Positions 1 to 7,956 of a stretch of 64,000 nucleotides of DNA are shown here, piece by piece (the stretch's first letter is position 1; every line of letters starts with the position of its first letter). Both the position numbers and the translations under genes were made by a program. The notes under the pieces were generated by a model. It did no database searches, was not told the origin of the DNA, and was given only the letters and a program-made list of their open reading frames with translations. The DNA comes from Shewanella insulae (GTDB lineage: Bacteria > Pseudomonadota > Gammaproteobacteria > Enterobacterales > Shewanellaceae), in the NCBI RefSeq assembly GCF_009831655.1, contig NZ_WRPA01000021.1, positions 1 through 64,000 on the forward strand. Direction: 5' to 3'.

Positions 1-232
1 CATGTAGTATTGTAATGTCGCGCATGGTGTTGTTCTAGTTTGTTTTTGGCGAAATTGATTAGATCAAACAGCACCATGCGTGTCTACTAATTGATTGTAC
101 AAGGAATTATCTGGGGATTCCCTAGAGATAGGCTTTTGGGCAATTTTCAGGTAATTGTTAATACTTTGTTTTGTTATGCCGGGTAATCGCCGCTAGCTTA
201 CGGGGGGAATTTTTAAATTAAAATAATAATTA

Positions 233-248
233 TATGTTATATAACATA
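233..248. promoter_or_regulatory. 16-bp perfect palindrome upstream of aroG
   Basis: The two 8-base arms TATGTTAT and ATAACATA form an uninterrupted perfect palindrome in the AT-rich leader about 130 bases before the aroG start. Such a site could be an operator for a dimeric regulator. It does not resemble the TyrR box (TGTAAA-N6-TTTACA) expected for aromatic-pathway genes. The AT-rich setting makes a chance palindrome possible. Confidence 0.3.
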
Positions 249-376
249 AGGTTATTTTTATCTTCTTTATTTTATTAATGTTTGGTTGCAATAGTGGAGG
301 ATACTGGATAAATTGAACTCAGTAGTGCAATAGAGAGACCCTTATTTAATCCAGAGCCGGAGTGGAAAATAAAACC

Positions 377-1429
377 ATGTATTATCAAACTGATGACGTT
401 CGCATTAATAAAATTAAAGAGTTGTTACCCCCAGTCGCTATTCTTGAGCGATTTCCGGCAAGCGAAAATGCATCGGCAACTGTGTTTAACGCACGACAGA
501 ATATCCACAATATCCTTAAAAAAGAAGATGATCGTCTGTTAGTGATCATCGGGCCTTGTTCTATTCATGATCCCAAGGCGGCATTTGAGTATGGTCAGAG
601 GCTCGCTAAACTACGCGAGCAATATCAGGATCAACTTGAGGTAGTGATGCGCGTCTATTTCGAGAAGCCGCGTACCACAGTGGGCTGGAAGGGCCTTATC
701 AACGATCCTTACATGGACAATAGTTTTAAGTTAAACGACGGTCTGCGTACCGCCCGAAAGCTGCTTTTAGATCTCAATGAGTTAGGTGTACCTACAGCGG
801 GTGAATTCCTAGATATGATCACGCCCCAGTATGTGGCGGATTTGATGTGTTGGGGCGCAATCGGTGCCCGAACGACTGAATCACAGGTGCACAGAGAGTT
901 GGCCTCTGGTCTCTCTTGTCCGGTGGGCTTTAAGAATGGTACCGATGGCACCATCAAGGTGGCTATCGACGCGATAGGTGCCGCTAGTGCGCCACACCAT
1001 TTTCTATCTGTGACTAAATACGGCCATTCGGCAATTGTCTCTACCAAGGGGAATCCCGATTGTCATATTATTTTGCGTGGAGGCAAGGAGCCGAATTATA
1101 GCGCCGAGCACGTAAAGACGATCAGTGAGCAGTTAGCCAAGGCAAAGCTGCCACAAAATATCATGGTAGATTTCAGCCATGCCAATAGCAGTAAACAGTT
1201 TAAGCGTCAGATGTTGGTGGGTGAAGACATTGCTAGCCAGGTGAGTTCAGGAGAGCGAGCCATATTTGGTGTGATGGTTGAGAGTCATCTGGTTGAGGGG
1301 CGTCAGGACTATGTCGAGGGACAGTCCCTGTGTTACGGGCAGAGCATCACGGATGCCTGTATCGGTTGGGAAGATACCGAAACCTTGCTGGCACAGTTAA
1401 ATCAGAGTGTGATCGAGCGTCGGGCCTAA
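377..1429 (+). CDS. aroG: 3-deoxy-7-phosphoheptulonate (DAHP) synthase, class I AroG type
   Basis: Cytoplasmic enzyme that condenses phosphoenolpyruvate and erythrose 4-phosphate to DAHP, the first step of the shikimate pathway to aromatic amino acids. The 350-residue product matches the class I length. It carries the family landmarks GPCSIHD, the RVYFEKPRTTVGWKG block, GAIGARTTESQ, ILRGG and DFSHANSSK. The N-terminus (MYYQTDDVRI) and the body look closest to the Phe-sensitive AroG isozyme, but feedback specificity cannot be proven by eye. I chose ATG at 377 because GGAG at 359-362 is well placed. A GTG at 362 in the same frame would overlap that ribosome binding site. The gene is monocistronic and ends at a strong hairpin shared with the convergent small gene downstream. 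Confidence 0.95.
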   Translation: MYYQTDDVRINKIKELLPPVAILERFPASENASATVFNARQNIHNILKKEDDRLLVIIGPCSIHDPKAAFEYGQRLAKLREQYQDQLEVVMRVYFEKPRTTVGWKGLINDPYMDNSFKLNDGLRTARKLLLDLNELGVPTAGEFLDMITPQYVADLMCWGAIGARTTESQVHRELASGLSCPVGFKNGTDGTIKVAIDAIGAASAPHHFLSVTKYGHSAIVSTKGNPDCHIILRGGKEPNYSAEHVKTISEQLAKAKLPQNIMVDFSHANSSKQFKRQMLVGEDIASQVSSGERAIFGVMVESHLVEGRQDYVEGQSLCYGQSITDACIGWEDTETLLAQLNQSVIERRA

Positions 1430-1445
1430 GTAGATGCCCAGAGAT

Positions 1446-1477
1446 AAAAAAAGGAAGCCGATTTGGCTTCCTTTTTT
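1446..1477. terminator. Bidirectional rho-independent terminator between aroG and a small convergent gene
   Basis: Stem GGAAGCC (1453-1459) pairs with GGCTTCC (1465-1471) around a 5-base loop. An A-run on the left and a T-run on the right let it work on both strands. It lies 17 bases after the aroG stop and just past the stop of the minus-strand gene at 1494. Confidence 0.85.
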
Positions 1478-1493
1478 ACATCTGCTGGCTGGT

Positions 1494-1670
1494 TTATTTG
1501 GCTTGTTGTTTCACCAAATATTCGTTGGCTTTAGCAAGACTGCCAAAAGACGATATTAGATTGTTTTGACCCTTCTGCTGTATTTCTGGGCTGTTCGATT
1601 CTGTCATCATCCATACCCAAGTCTGTACCAATGGCAGTGGTGGGTATTGCACGTCAGATGATTGTGGCAT
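1494..1670 (-). CDS. Small hypothetical protein (58 aa)
   Basis: A 58-codon frame on the minus strand begins MPQSSDVQYP and ends in KQQAK. An unusually good ribosome binding site (AAAGGAAG) lies six bases before the ATG, and the shared terminator at 1446-1477 follows the stop. The peptide is soluble, has no signal sequence, and contains a central aromatic patch (VQTWVWMM) and a Ser/Asn-rich middle. I do not recognise the family and assign no function. The start signal, codon structure and terminator make it a credible gene despite its size. A spurious frame remains possible. Confidence 0.65.
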   Translation of the reverse strand: MPQSSDVQYPPLPLVQTWVWMMTESNSPEIQQKGQNNLISSFGSLAKANEYLVKQQAK

Positions 1671-2067
1671 ATCGGCTTCCTTTAAAAATTGGGTTATTCC
1701 CGCTCTGCTTTTTACTCAGCTTGAACCGCCTTAAGCTGACCTTGAGATTATCAAAATCTGTGGCGAGAGATAACAATAATCACCTCGATGAAACACTAAA
1801 GTGACAATTACTTCCACAAGGGTAATGCTTTTTTCTAGTTTTTTCACTCATTATGTAGTTCAAAAGTATTATTTGTGGGGGCGAGATGATTCATCGAAAG
1901 TCTGATCTTGGTTGACTCTCTATGCCAAAATGCTGCCCCTATAGCAAAGGTGAATGATTGGGCTAGTGGCTGGTAAGCCTACTGAGGTAAGATGGTGTAT
2001 GTTATGGCTTTTATCTTGATCTCACCTAAATGCCTTAGTCTAACTAATGATGCTAGCTGGAGTTGCC
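1671..2067. other. Intergenic region between the small minus-strand gene and the ABC exporter
   Basis: About 400 bases with no supported gene. It must hold the promoters of two divergent genes: the 58-codon gene on the left and the ABC exporter on the right. It is AT-rich to about 1860 and contains several short A/T tracts. I could not pick a convincing -35/-10 pair, operator or structured RNA. Confidence 0.4.
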
Positions 2068-3843
2068 ATGCGTCCTTCGCTCTATTTTGATGGTCCTATC
2101 GATAAACTGAATTGGCATGTCTTGAAATTGCTTTGGCCCTATTTACTCGAGTTTAAGGGGCGGGTGATCTTGGCGCTTGCTTGTCTGGTGGTGGCGAAAA
2201 TGGCAAGCGTAGGCTTGCCCTTCGTGCTCAAGCAGCTGGTGGATACTCTGAGTGAGGCCTCAGCCGAGCAGATGATTGCCGTGCCCATCGCCTTGGTGCT
2301 GGCATACGGCAGTTTGCGCCTGCTCAATACGGTGATCTCCGAGGTGAGAGACACCCTGTTTGGCCGGGTTACCGAACGGGCGATTAGGCGTCTTGGCCTG
2401 TCTGTATTCGATCATCTGCATCGACTCGATCTGGCCTTTCATCTGGAGCGTCGCACGGGGGGGCTGTCGCGAGACATAGAGCGGGGCACCAGTGGGGTCA
2501 GCTTCCTGATGCGGTTCATGGTGTTTAACATAGTGCCGACCCTGCTTGAGATAGCGCTGGTGGTGGGTATCTTGCTTTATAACTACGGCTGGATTTTCGC
2601 GGCAATTACCCTGAGTGCCGTCATCGCCTATATCCTCTTCTCTATTTTTGCCACCGAATGGCGGACCGGCTTCGTGCGTGAGGCGGCCATGGCGGATTCT
2701 CAGTCTAATACCCGCGCCATCGACAGCTTGCTCAACTATGAGACGGTGAAGTACTTCAACAATGAGGCCTATGAGTCAGAGCAATATGATCGAGCCTTGG
2801 AGCGCTGGGAGGTGGCCAAGCGAAAGAATCGACTCTCCTTGTTTGCGCTGAACGCCGGGCAGGCGCTGATCATCTCACTGGCGATGACCCTCATGTTGGC
2901 ACTGGCGGCGACTCGGGTGAGTCAAGGTGCCATGACCATAGGTGACTTTGTACTGATCAACGCCTTCATGATGCAGCTCTTCATGCCGCTCAATTTCTTA
3001 GGCTTCGTCTATCGAGAAATACGCGGTGCGCTGGCCAATATCGAGCGTATGTTTAGCCTGTTGGACAGGGTGCCTAAGATAAACGATGCACCTAATGCAA
3101 CATCGCCCAAGATTACTCAGGGGAGCCTGAAATTTGAAGGGGTGAGTTTTCGTTATGGTGACAGGCCGATTCTAACTGATGTTAGCTTCGAGATCCCCGC
3201 CGGTCATAAGGTGGCCATCGTGGGGGATAGTGGCGCTGGCAAGTCTACCATAGTGAAGCTGCTGTTTAGGTTCTATGAGGCGCAGCAGGGACTTATCACC
3301 ATAGATGGCCATGATACCAAGACGCTGACTCAAGATGCGCTGCGTAGTGCCGTCGCCATAGTGCCACAAGATACCGTCTTGTTTAACGACTCGCTGCTGG
3401 AAAATATTCGTTATGGTCTGCCGGGGGCGAGTGACGAGCAGGTGAGGGCGGCGATAGAGTTGGCACACCTGTCCAACTTCGTCTCTCAACTCAGCGAAGG
3501 ATGGCATACTAAGGTGGGCGAACGCGGGTTAAAACTCTCAGGCGGTGAGAAACAGAGGGTGGCGATCGCCAGGGCGATCCTTAAGGGCTCTCCGCTGTTG
3601 GTATTCGACGAGGCGACCTCTTCGCTTGATAGCCATTCGGAACAGGCCATTCTTAATGCACTCAAGGAGATGGCTAAGGGGCATACCAGCCTGGTCATTG
3701 CCCACAGGCTGTCGACCGTGGTGGATGCCGATCAGATCTTGGTGCTGAGTCAGGGAAAGATTGTCGAGCGGGGGGATCATCAGAGTCTACTGGCGACGGA
3801 CGGACTCTACAAGAAACTGTGGACCGTACAAAACCAGCATTAA
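2068..3843 (+). CDS. Atm1/HMT-type ABC exporter, fused permease and ATPase
   Basis: Half-size ABC exporter of 591 residues in the inner membrane that works as a homodimer. The N-terminal half (about residues 25-310) holds six predicted membrane helices. The C-terminal half is the nucleotide-binding domain with Walker A GDSGAGKS, signature LSGGEKQR and Walker B LLVFDEATSSLD. Two stretches are hallmarks of the Atm1/ABCB7 branch: FHLERRTGGLSRDIERGT and NYETVKYFNNE. Members of that branch export glutathione-linked sulfur species or metal-thiol conjugates, so a role in thiol or metal homeostasis is the best inference. ATG 2068 is preferred over ATG 2047 because TGGAG lies just before it. The gene stands alone. 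Confidence 0.88.
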   Translation: MRPSLYFDGPIDKLNWHVLKLLWPYLLEFKGRVILALACLVVAKMASVGLPFVLKQLVDTLSEASAEQMIAVPIALVLAYGSLRLLNTVISEVRDTLFGRVTERAIRRLGLSVFDHLHRLDLAFHLERRTGGLSRDIERGTSGVSFLMRFMVFNIVPTLLEIALVVGILLYNYGWIFAAITLSAVIAYILFSIFATEWRTGFVREAAMADSQSNTRAIDSLLNYETVKYFNNEAYESEQYDRALERWEVAKRKNRLSLFALNAGQALIISLAMTLMLALAATRVSQGAMTIGDFVLINAFMMQLFMPLNFLGFVYREIRGALANIERMFSLLDRVPKINDAPNATSPKITQGSLKFEGVSFRYGDRPILTDVSFEIPAGHKVAIVGDSGAGKSTIVKLLFRFYEAQQGLITIDGHDTKTLTQDALRSAVAIVPQDTVLFNDSLLENIRYGLPGASDEQVRAAIELAHLSNFVSQLSEGWHTKVGERGLKLSGGEKQRVAIARAILKGSPLLVFDEATSSLDSHSEQAILNALKEMAKGHTSLVIAHRLSTVVDADQILVLSQGKIVERGDHQSLLATDGLYKKLWTVQNQH

Positions 3844-3918
3844 TTGTAAGGGATTAAGTCTTCGTTCAGGTTTGATTTGCATAATATTTGTTAATAACAA
3901 ACCTAAGGAGGCGGTTCC

Positions 3919-4182
3919 ATGAAAAATATCCCCATACATGCAAGCATCGAAGGTCAGACTAGGGTCGTGGATACCGACTGGTTGGCAATCATGGCTACGT
4001 TGAAAGAGCGGGGATTGGAGCAAGAAGAGTTGGTTGTCGTTTACGCCCAGCTCAATTCCTATCTAAGGGTAACGACACGAGGCTTAACCCTGGCGATGAT
4101 CCCACCCTCGACCATCATCGAGGGGCTGACGCGAGAGATCAAACACAGCGCGAACGACTACGCTCGTATGTTGCAAGGTTAA
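3919..4182 (+). CDS. Conserved-looking hypothetical protein (87 aa)
   Basis: Small soluble protein with no signal peptide or membrane segment and mixed alpha/beta character. A near-perfect ribosome binding site (AAGGAGG) precedes the ATG, which strongly supports translation. The 75-base gap after the ABC exporter contains AT-rich sequence that could carry a promoter. The family is not recognised. Phrases such as MATLKERGLEQEEL and PPSTIIEGLTREI suggest a compact helical domain. No function is assigned. Confidence 0.75.
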   Translation: MKNIPIHASIEGQTRVVDTDWLAIMATLKERGLEQEELVVVYAQLNSYLRVTTRGLTLAMIPPSTIIEGLTREIKHSANDYARMLQG

Positions 4183-4217
4183 CTGGTGGATGACCTGAGT
4201 CGCAGGCTGAGGGGAGG

Positions 4218-4427
4218 TTAGGCTGACTTTGAGGTGTTAATAGGCTTCCAGCCATCACAAAGAAGGCTGACTTTAGTGTTTTGAGGTTCATAAGGGGTGA
4301 GCCGAATGATCTCTCCACCCTTAAAGCAAATGGTTTCGCCCTCAATAACCGTTAATCGGTTGCAGTTTTGACAGCTAACCGACAAGGGTTTACTTTTATT
4401 TCCCGCTCCAAAAAACGAATTACTCAC
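4218..4427 (-). CDS. Hypothetical small Cys-containing protein
   Basis: A 69-residue product if translation starts at GTG 4427, which has CGGAG nine bases upstream. A longer TTG start at 4496 would give 92 residues but has a poor ribosome binding site. The sequence has four Cys residues, including a CQNC pair, followed by ICF and LLC. That pattern could be a small zinc-ribbon fold, but the spacing is not a signature I recognise. It lies convergent to the 87-residue protein upstream, with only 35 bases between stops. Function unknown. Confidence 0.5.
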   Translation of the reverse strand: MSNSFFGAGNKSKPLSVSCQNCNRLTVIEGETICFKGGEIIRLTPYEPQNTKVSLLCDGWKPINTSKSA

Positions 4428-4540
4428 AAGTGATTCTCCGAGGTTATCCTTAACGCCAGTGCCTGCCGCTATTCCATATATCGCTAATGTAATCAAGTTT
4501 AGCCCATAATGCTAGCGCTATCTAGACTAATGTCTAATAC

Positions 4541-5077
4541 TTATGGGGTATTGATTGAAGTTGCACCATATTGGGTTTTTATCAGGCTAGTTGCGCCTTC
4601 TTGGGGCATCGAAAGGATAAATAGCTTGTCGTATTCCGATTCACCCAATTGAGGTAGTTCAGGTCCACCTAATGCTTTGATGATCAGTGGTACTGTGTTG
4701 GAATGACCGGCGATGATCACATTGCCATCCTGCGCCATGACCTTGTCGGCGATGGCCGCAATATGTTTGTCCATCTCCTTGCCTGCGTCGATGACAACTA
4801 AAGGAATTCCTTTAGCGGTCATGAGTGGCGTCAAGGTTTCCTGGGTGCGTCTAAATTGCGTTGCTATTGCCAGGCTGAGTGGAGTACCGGCTAAAGCCTC
4901 GACCAAGGCTTTGGCCCTCAGCTTGCCTTCGTGGCTCAACATGGGATCGCGGCCTTTACCGGCTTTCTCTGCGTGACGCACCAGAATCACGGTTTTACTT
5001 GTGGTTACCTGATTGGCCTGGGCCATTGGCAGGTAAGCTAACAATGCGAGAAGCCCATAGCTGATGAGTCGTAACAT
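4541..5077 (-). CDS. Secreted histidine phosphatase (SixA/phosphoglycerate mutase-like)
   Basis: Histidine-phosphatase superfamily protein of 178 residues. A hydrophobic signal peptide (about residues 1-22, ending AQA) predicts export to the periplasm. The catalytic RHAEK motif follows directly. Later landmarks are a phosphate-binding Arg in ATQFRRTQET and a second catalytic His in AGHSNT. The enzyme probably removes phosphate from small periplasmic molecules, but its substrate is unknown. ATG 5077 was chosen because AGGGA lies upstream and the signal peptide then begins at residue 1. The frame extends 12 codons further upstream. It is divergent from the DUF5610 gene. Confidence 0.8.
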   Translation of the reverse strand: MLRLISYGLLALLAYLPMAQANQVTTSKTVILVRHAEKAGKGRDPMLSHEGKLRAKALVEALAGTPLSLAIATQFRRTQETLTPLMTAKGIPLVVIDAGKEMDKHIAAIADKVMAQDGNVIIAGHSNTVPLIIKALGGPELPQLGESEYDKLFILSMPQEGATSLIKTQYGATSINTP

Positions 5078-5230
5078 GCGTATCCCTGTATATATTAACG
5101 AATTGGCTAGCATATCCTATTTAGGCAGAGTTGCCGATGACAGATTAATTGGGCCTCAGGGCTAAAGTTGTTTATAAAATGGACGATAATAATAGCTGAG
5201 AGTTAATTTATTTTGGTGAGTGAGGCTATT

Positions 5231-5812
5231 ATGGAGATTCAAAATCACGGCGGAGCCGTATCTGCTGCGGCGCACAATAAGACAGATTCGACGACTAACC
5301 ATGGTCAACAAGTCTCCGAGGTGGCCAAGAATAAGACGGCATTGGCGGCCAGTAAGCAGTTGATGAATACGGCGATTCTGGAGGCACAGCAAGACGTTAA
5401 CCTGAGCGCTGGTAATGAGCCCATGCAGCTGTTGTATAAGGCGGCTATCGAGGCGATCAACGAAGAGTTGGCGCCGACAATGGGTGAGCACGCCATCGAG
5501 ACGGCAGTAGAGCAAGGGGTGGATACTTCACCCGAGGCAACGGCCGAGCGAATCGTTAGTTTTGCGACTCAATTCTTCGCCATACATCAAGAGCAGAATC
5601 GCGGCATGTCTTTCGATGACCAGCTTAGCTCCTTCATGGATATTATCGGCGGCGCCATAGATCAGGGATTCGATGAGGCTAAAGATATCCTTTCCGGGCT
5701 CAAGGTGCTTGAAGGGGACATAGAGGCTGGGGTCGACAAGACTTATGGCTTGGTACAGGAAGGGTTGCAGGCATTCAGAGACAGTTTCAATCAAGAGACC
5801 GAGCAAGAATAG
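5231..5812 (+). CDS. DUF5610 domain protein
   Basis: A 193-residue soluble protein. The N-terminal 60 residues are low-complexity, rich in Ala, Asn, Lys and Ser. The rest matches my recollection of the DUF5610 family: LLYKAAIEAINEEL, SPEATAERIVSF, MDIIGGAIDQGF and VDKTYGLVQEGL in that order. The function of the family is not known to me. ATG 5231 is chosen over GTG 5213, because GTGAG upstream can serve as ribosome binding site and the shorter form begins MEIQNHGG. A strong terminator follows, so it is a single-gene unit. Confidence 0.75.
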   Translation: MEIQNHGGAVSAAAHNKTDSTTNHGQQVSEVAKNKTALAASKQLMNTAILEAQQDVNLSAGNEPMQLLYKAAIEAINEELAPTMGEHAIETAVEQGVDTSPEATAERIVSFATQFFAIHQEQNRGMSFDDQLSSFMDIIGGAIDQGFDEAKDILSGLKVLEGDIEAGVDKTYGLVQEGLQAFRDSFNQETEQE

Positions 5813-5841
5813 CCAGCATTCGACCGCCAATTGATTTCGAT

Positions 5842-5867
5842 AAACCCCTTAAGATAAGGGGTTTTTT
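5842..5867 (+). terminator. Rho-independent terminator after the DUF5610 gene
   Basis: Ten-base perfect stem (AAACCCCTTA at 5842-5851 with TAAGGGGTTT at 5855-5864), a 3-base loop and a T-run, 30 bases after the stop codon. Confidence 0.88.
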
Positions 5868-5941
5868 GTTGTCTTGACTCGAATGGAAAATCTATGAATC
5901 ATGGGAGTATCAGTAGCGATTGATGCCATCAGAGGTGCGAC

Positions 5942-6682
5942 ATGTGGGGAGAGGCAAAGGTTGTAGAGCGGATTGACTGGAGCGATCAGTTGTTTACCTT
6001 GAAGTTGTCGGGCGACATCGGCGATTTCATTGCCGGGCAATTCATCAAGTTGTCGCTGCATATCGACGATAAACGGGTCGCCAGGGCCTATTCTCTGGTT
6101 AATGCCCCAGGTGAATCCCTATTGGAGGTGCTGGCCGTTAGCGTCGACGATGGACTGCTCTCGCCCAGATTACAGGCATTGGCACCGGGTGATAGCGTCA
6201 ATATTTCCACCAAGGCGGCCGGTTTTATGACCCTGGATGAAATCCCCAAACAGGGGAAACATATGTGGTTTTTTGCTACGGGCACCGCGGTGGGCCCCTT
6301 TATCTCCATGATGAGGACAGACGAGCCCTGGCAGAGATTCGAGCGTGTTATCTTGGTTTATGGCGTTAGGTATCAAGAAGATCTTGCCTATTATGAAGAG
6401 CTCAAGGCATTCGAGGCCCAGTATCCAGGGCAGTTTATCTTGGTGACCTCAGTTACCCGGGAGCCGGTGGAAGGTGCGCTCAGTTGCCGCATTACTCAAG
6501 GGGTTGAGAGCGGTGTTATCGAGCAAGAGGTTGGCCTTAACCTGAGCGCACAAGATTCGCAGGTGATGATCTGCGGCCATCCCGAGATGATTAAGGAGCT
6601 CAATACAATGTTGCAGTCGCGGGGATTGGCCAAGAATCTTCGCCGAGCCCCTGGGCAGATAACCGTCGAGAAATATTGGTAG
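5942..6682 (+). CDS. fpr: Ferredoxin/flavodoxin-NADP+ reductase
   Basis: Cytoplasmic FAD enzyme that moves electrons between NADPH and ferredoxin or flavodoxin, supporting Fe-S, radical and oxidative-stress enzymes. The 246-residue length fits bacterial Fpr. The FAD-binding RAYSLVNAP motif is near residue 42, the NADP-pyrophosphate segment GTAVGPFISMM near residue 118, and CGHPEMIKE near residue 200. The C-terminus ends in EKYW, as the subclass I enzymes typically do (aromatic terminus stacking on FAD). A GAGGTG ribosome binding site precedes the ATG. The gst-like gene begins 10 bases later, so the two are probably co-transcribed. Confidence 0.92.
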   Translation: MWGEAKVVERIDWSDQLFTLKLSGDIGDFIAGQFIKLSLHIDDKRVARAYSLVNAPGESLLEVLAVSVDDGLLSPRLQALAPGDSVNISTKAAGFMTLDEIPKQGKHMWFFATGTAVGPFISMMRTDEPWQRFERVILVYGVRYQEDLAYYEELKAFEAQYPGQFILVTSVTREPVEGALSCRITQGVESGVIEQEVGLNLSAQDSQVMICGHPEMIKELNTMLQSRGLAKNLRRAPGQITVEKYW

Positions 6683-6692
6683 AGGAAGTGAG

Positions 6693-7292
6693 ATGCAATT
6701 ACTGTATTCCGAGGCGTCTCCCTACGCCAGAACCGTACGGGTCGTTATCACCCAGTTTGCCATAGACGGAATTGAGCAGGTCGGTGTTAATCCGTTGGAA
6801 AATGACGAGTTATTACTTGAGGCCAATCCGCTGGCAAAGATCCCCTGCCTGCTGCTAAACGACGGTGGTGCCCTGTATGACAGTGAAGTGATTCTTCGCT
6901 ATCTGGATCACGAGTATTGTGGTGGCGAGTTGTTTGGTCAGCCCGGTGAGTCTTGGTACGGTGAGGCGCAATACTCTTTGATTAAGGGGCTACTCGATAG
7001 TGCTGTGGCGCTCAGGCAGGAGCAGATGCGTGACGACGAGGGGCTGCGTAGCCCATTTTGGACGGCGCGATTTGAACAAGCCTTACTCAGAGGGCTCGCG
7101 CAGATAGAACAGATGGCCATTTCAGGGCATGGTAAGCTGACGTTGCAGCAGATCTGTCTCGCCTGCCTGTTAGAGTATTTAGATTTTCGTCATCCAGACT
7201 TGGATTGGCGAAAGGTTGCTCCGGCGACCGCCAGATGGCTGCAATCTTTTGCTAAGTGTGACGCCATGTTAGCGACACGCCCAAGTGTTTAA
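6693..7292 (+). CDS. Glutathione S-transferase family protein
   Basis: A 199-residue protein with an N-terminal thioredoxin-like domain beginning MQLLYSEASPYARTVRV, which is the glutathione-binding end of this superfamily. NPLAKIPCL and DSEVILRYLD follow, then an all-helical C-terminal domain. Such proteins conjugate or reduce electrophiles with glutathione; the substrate cannot be read from the sequence. An AGAGGAAG ribosome binding site precedes the ATG. It probably forms an operon with fpr, which suggests a shared redox-protection role. Confidence 0.85.
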   Translation: MQLLYSEASPYARTVRVVITQFAIDGIEQVGVNPLENDELLLEANPLAKIPCLLLNDGGALYDSEVILRYLDHEYCGGELFGQPGESWYGEAQYSLIKGLLDSAVALRQEQMRDDEGLRSPFWTARFEQALLRGLAQIEQMAISGHGKLTLQQICLACLLEYLDFRHPDLDWRKVAPATARWLQSFAKCDAMLATRPSV

Positions 7293-7315
7293 TTCGTAGA
7301 GCCTAATAAGTTGCT

Positions 7316-7786
7316 CTAGTGCCTGTGATCGGTTTGGCGTCTTCCCTTCGCCGGTTGCTCGCGCCTATTGGGTTCGCCAAATACACCATAGAGTTCGCTG
7401 GTGACACCAAAGTCTATCCGCCTATCTTCCGTTTGTCCTCTTCTGTCTTCGTGATGCATATACCGGCAGTTACATTCGCCCTCACTGCAGCCGGGAAGTG
7501 GCAGCGTTGGTGCATCTTTAGAGAGAAAGCGTTTTCCTTTTAAGTTCATTGCACTGCCACACAGACCGTCGTCATTGACTATTTCGACGCAGTGATAGGG
7601 GTGGCTGGTATGATGGTTGTGAGTCGGCGCCTGGGGGAGTTCTTCGCTTATCGCCTTGGCAGTCAGGTCTGTCTGCGGCATGGCGCTTCTGCGGGCCCGC
7701 CGGACCCGTACCCGAGTAAATCTATGTTTAAACAGGAATAAAATAAGAATAACGGCGAGTATCAGCGTGAGAATTTCCAGAAACAT
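7316..7786 (-). CDS. Hypothetical membrane-anchored Cys-containing protein
   Basis: A 156-residue protein. Residues 2-20 form one hydrophobic membrane segment, followed by an Arg-rich stretch (RVRVRRARR) that predicts a cytoplasmic C-terminal body. The middle carries paired Cys residues (HPYHCVEIV, GLCGSAMN, then GCSEGECNC), suggesting a metal- or redox-active site. The C-terminal third is very rich in Arg, Asp and Glu (EDRR repeats, GRRQTDHRH end). A good AAGGA ribosome binding site lies before the ATG. I do not recognise the family. It is convergent with the gst-like gene. Confidence 0.65.
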   Translation of the reverse strand: MFLEILTLILAVILILFLFKHRFTRVRVRRARRSAMPQTDLTAKAISEELPQAPTHNHHTSHPYHCVEIVNDDGLCGSAMNLKGKRFLSKDAPTLPLPGCSEGECNCRYMHHEDRRGQTEDRRIDFGVTSELYGVFGEPNRREQPAKGRRQTDHRH

Positions 7787-7917
7787 ATGAGATCCTTTTT
7801 GGGGCCGAGTTCTTTGAGTCTAGTCACCGAGGCTTTTTGGGTCAAAATGAGCAGCCTCACAAATTTTGACGAATCAGACTTGCCGTTTGATGTCAGATTG
7901 ATTACTCTTGTCGCAAT

Positions 7918-7932
7918 TGATAATTATTATCA
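7918..7932. promoter_or_regulatory. Fur box (perfect 7-1-7 inverted repeat)
   Basis: TGATAAT-T-ATTATCA is an exact match to the 7-1-7 core of the ferric uptake regulator site, 24 bases before the fbpA start. It overlaps GATAAT, a plausible -10 hexamer. Iron-loaded Fur bound here would block transcription of the iron transporter, the expected arrangement for this gene. Confidence 0.88.
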
Positions 7933-7956
7933 TTAACTGTATCGCGGAGTATCTGC

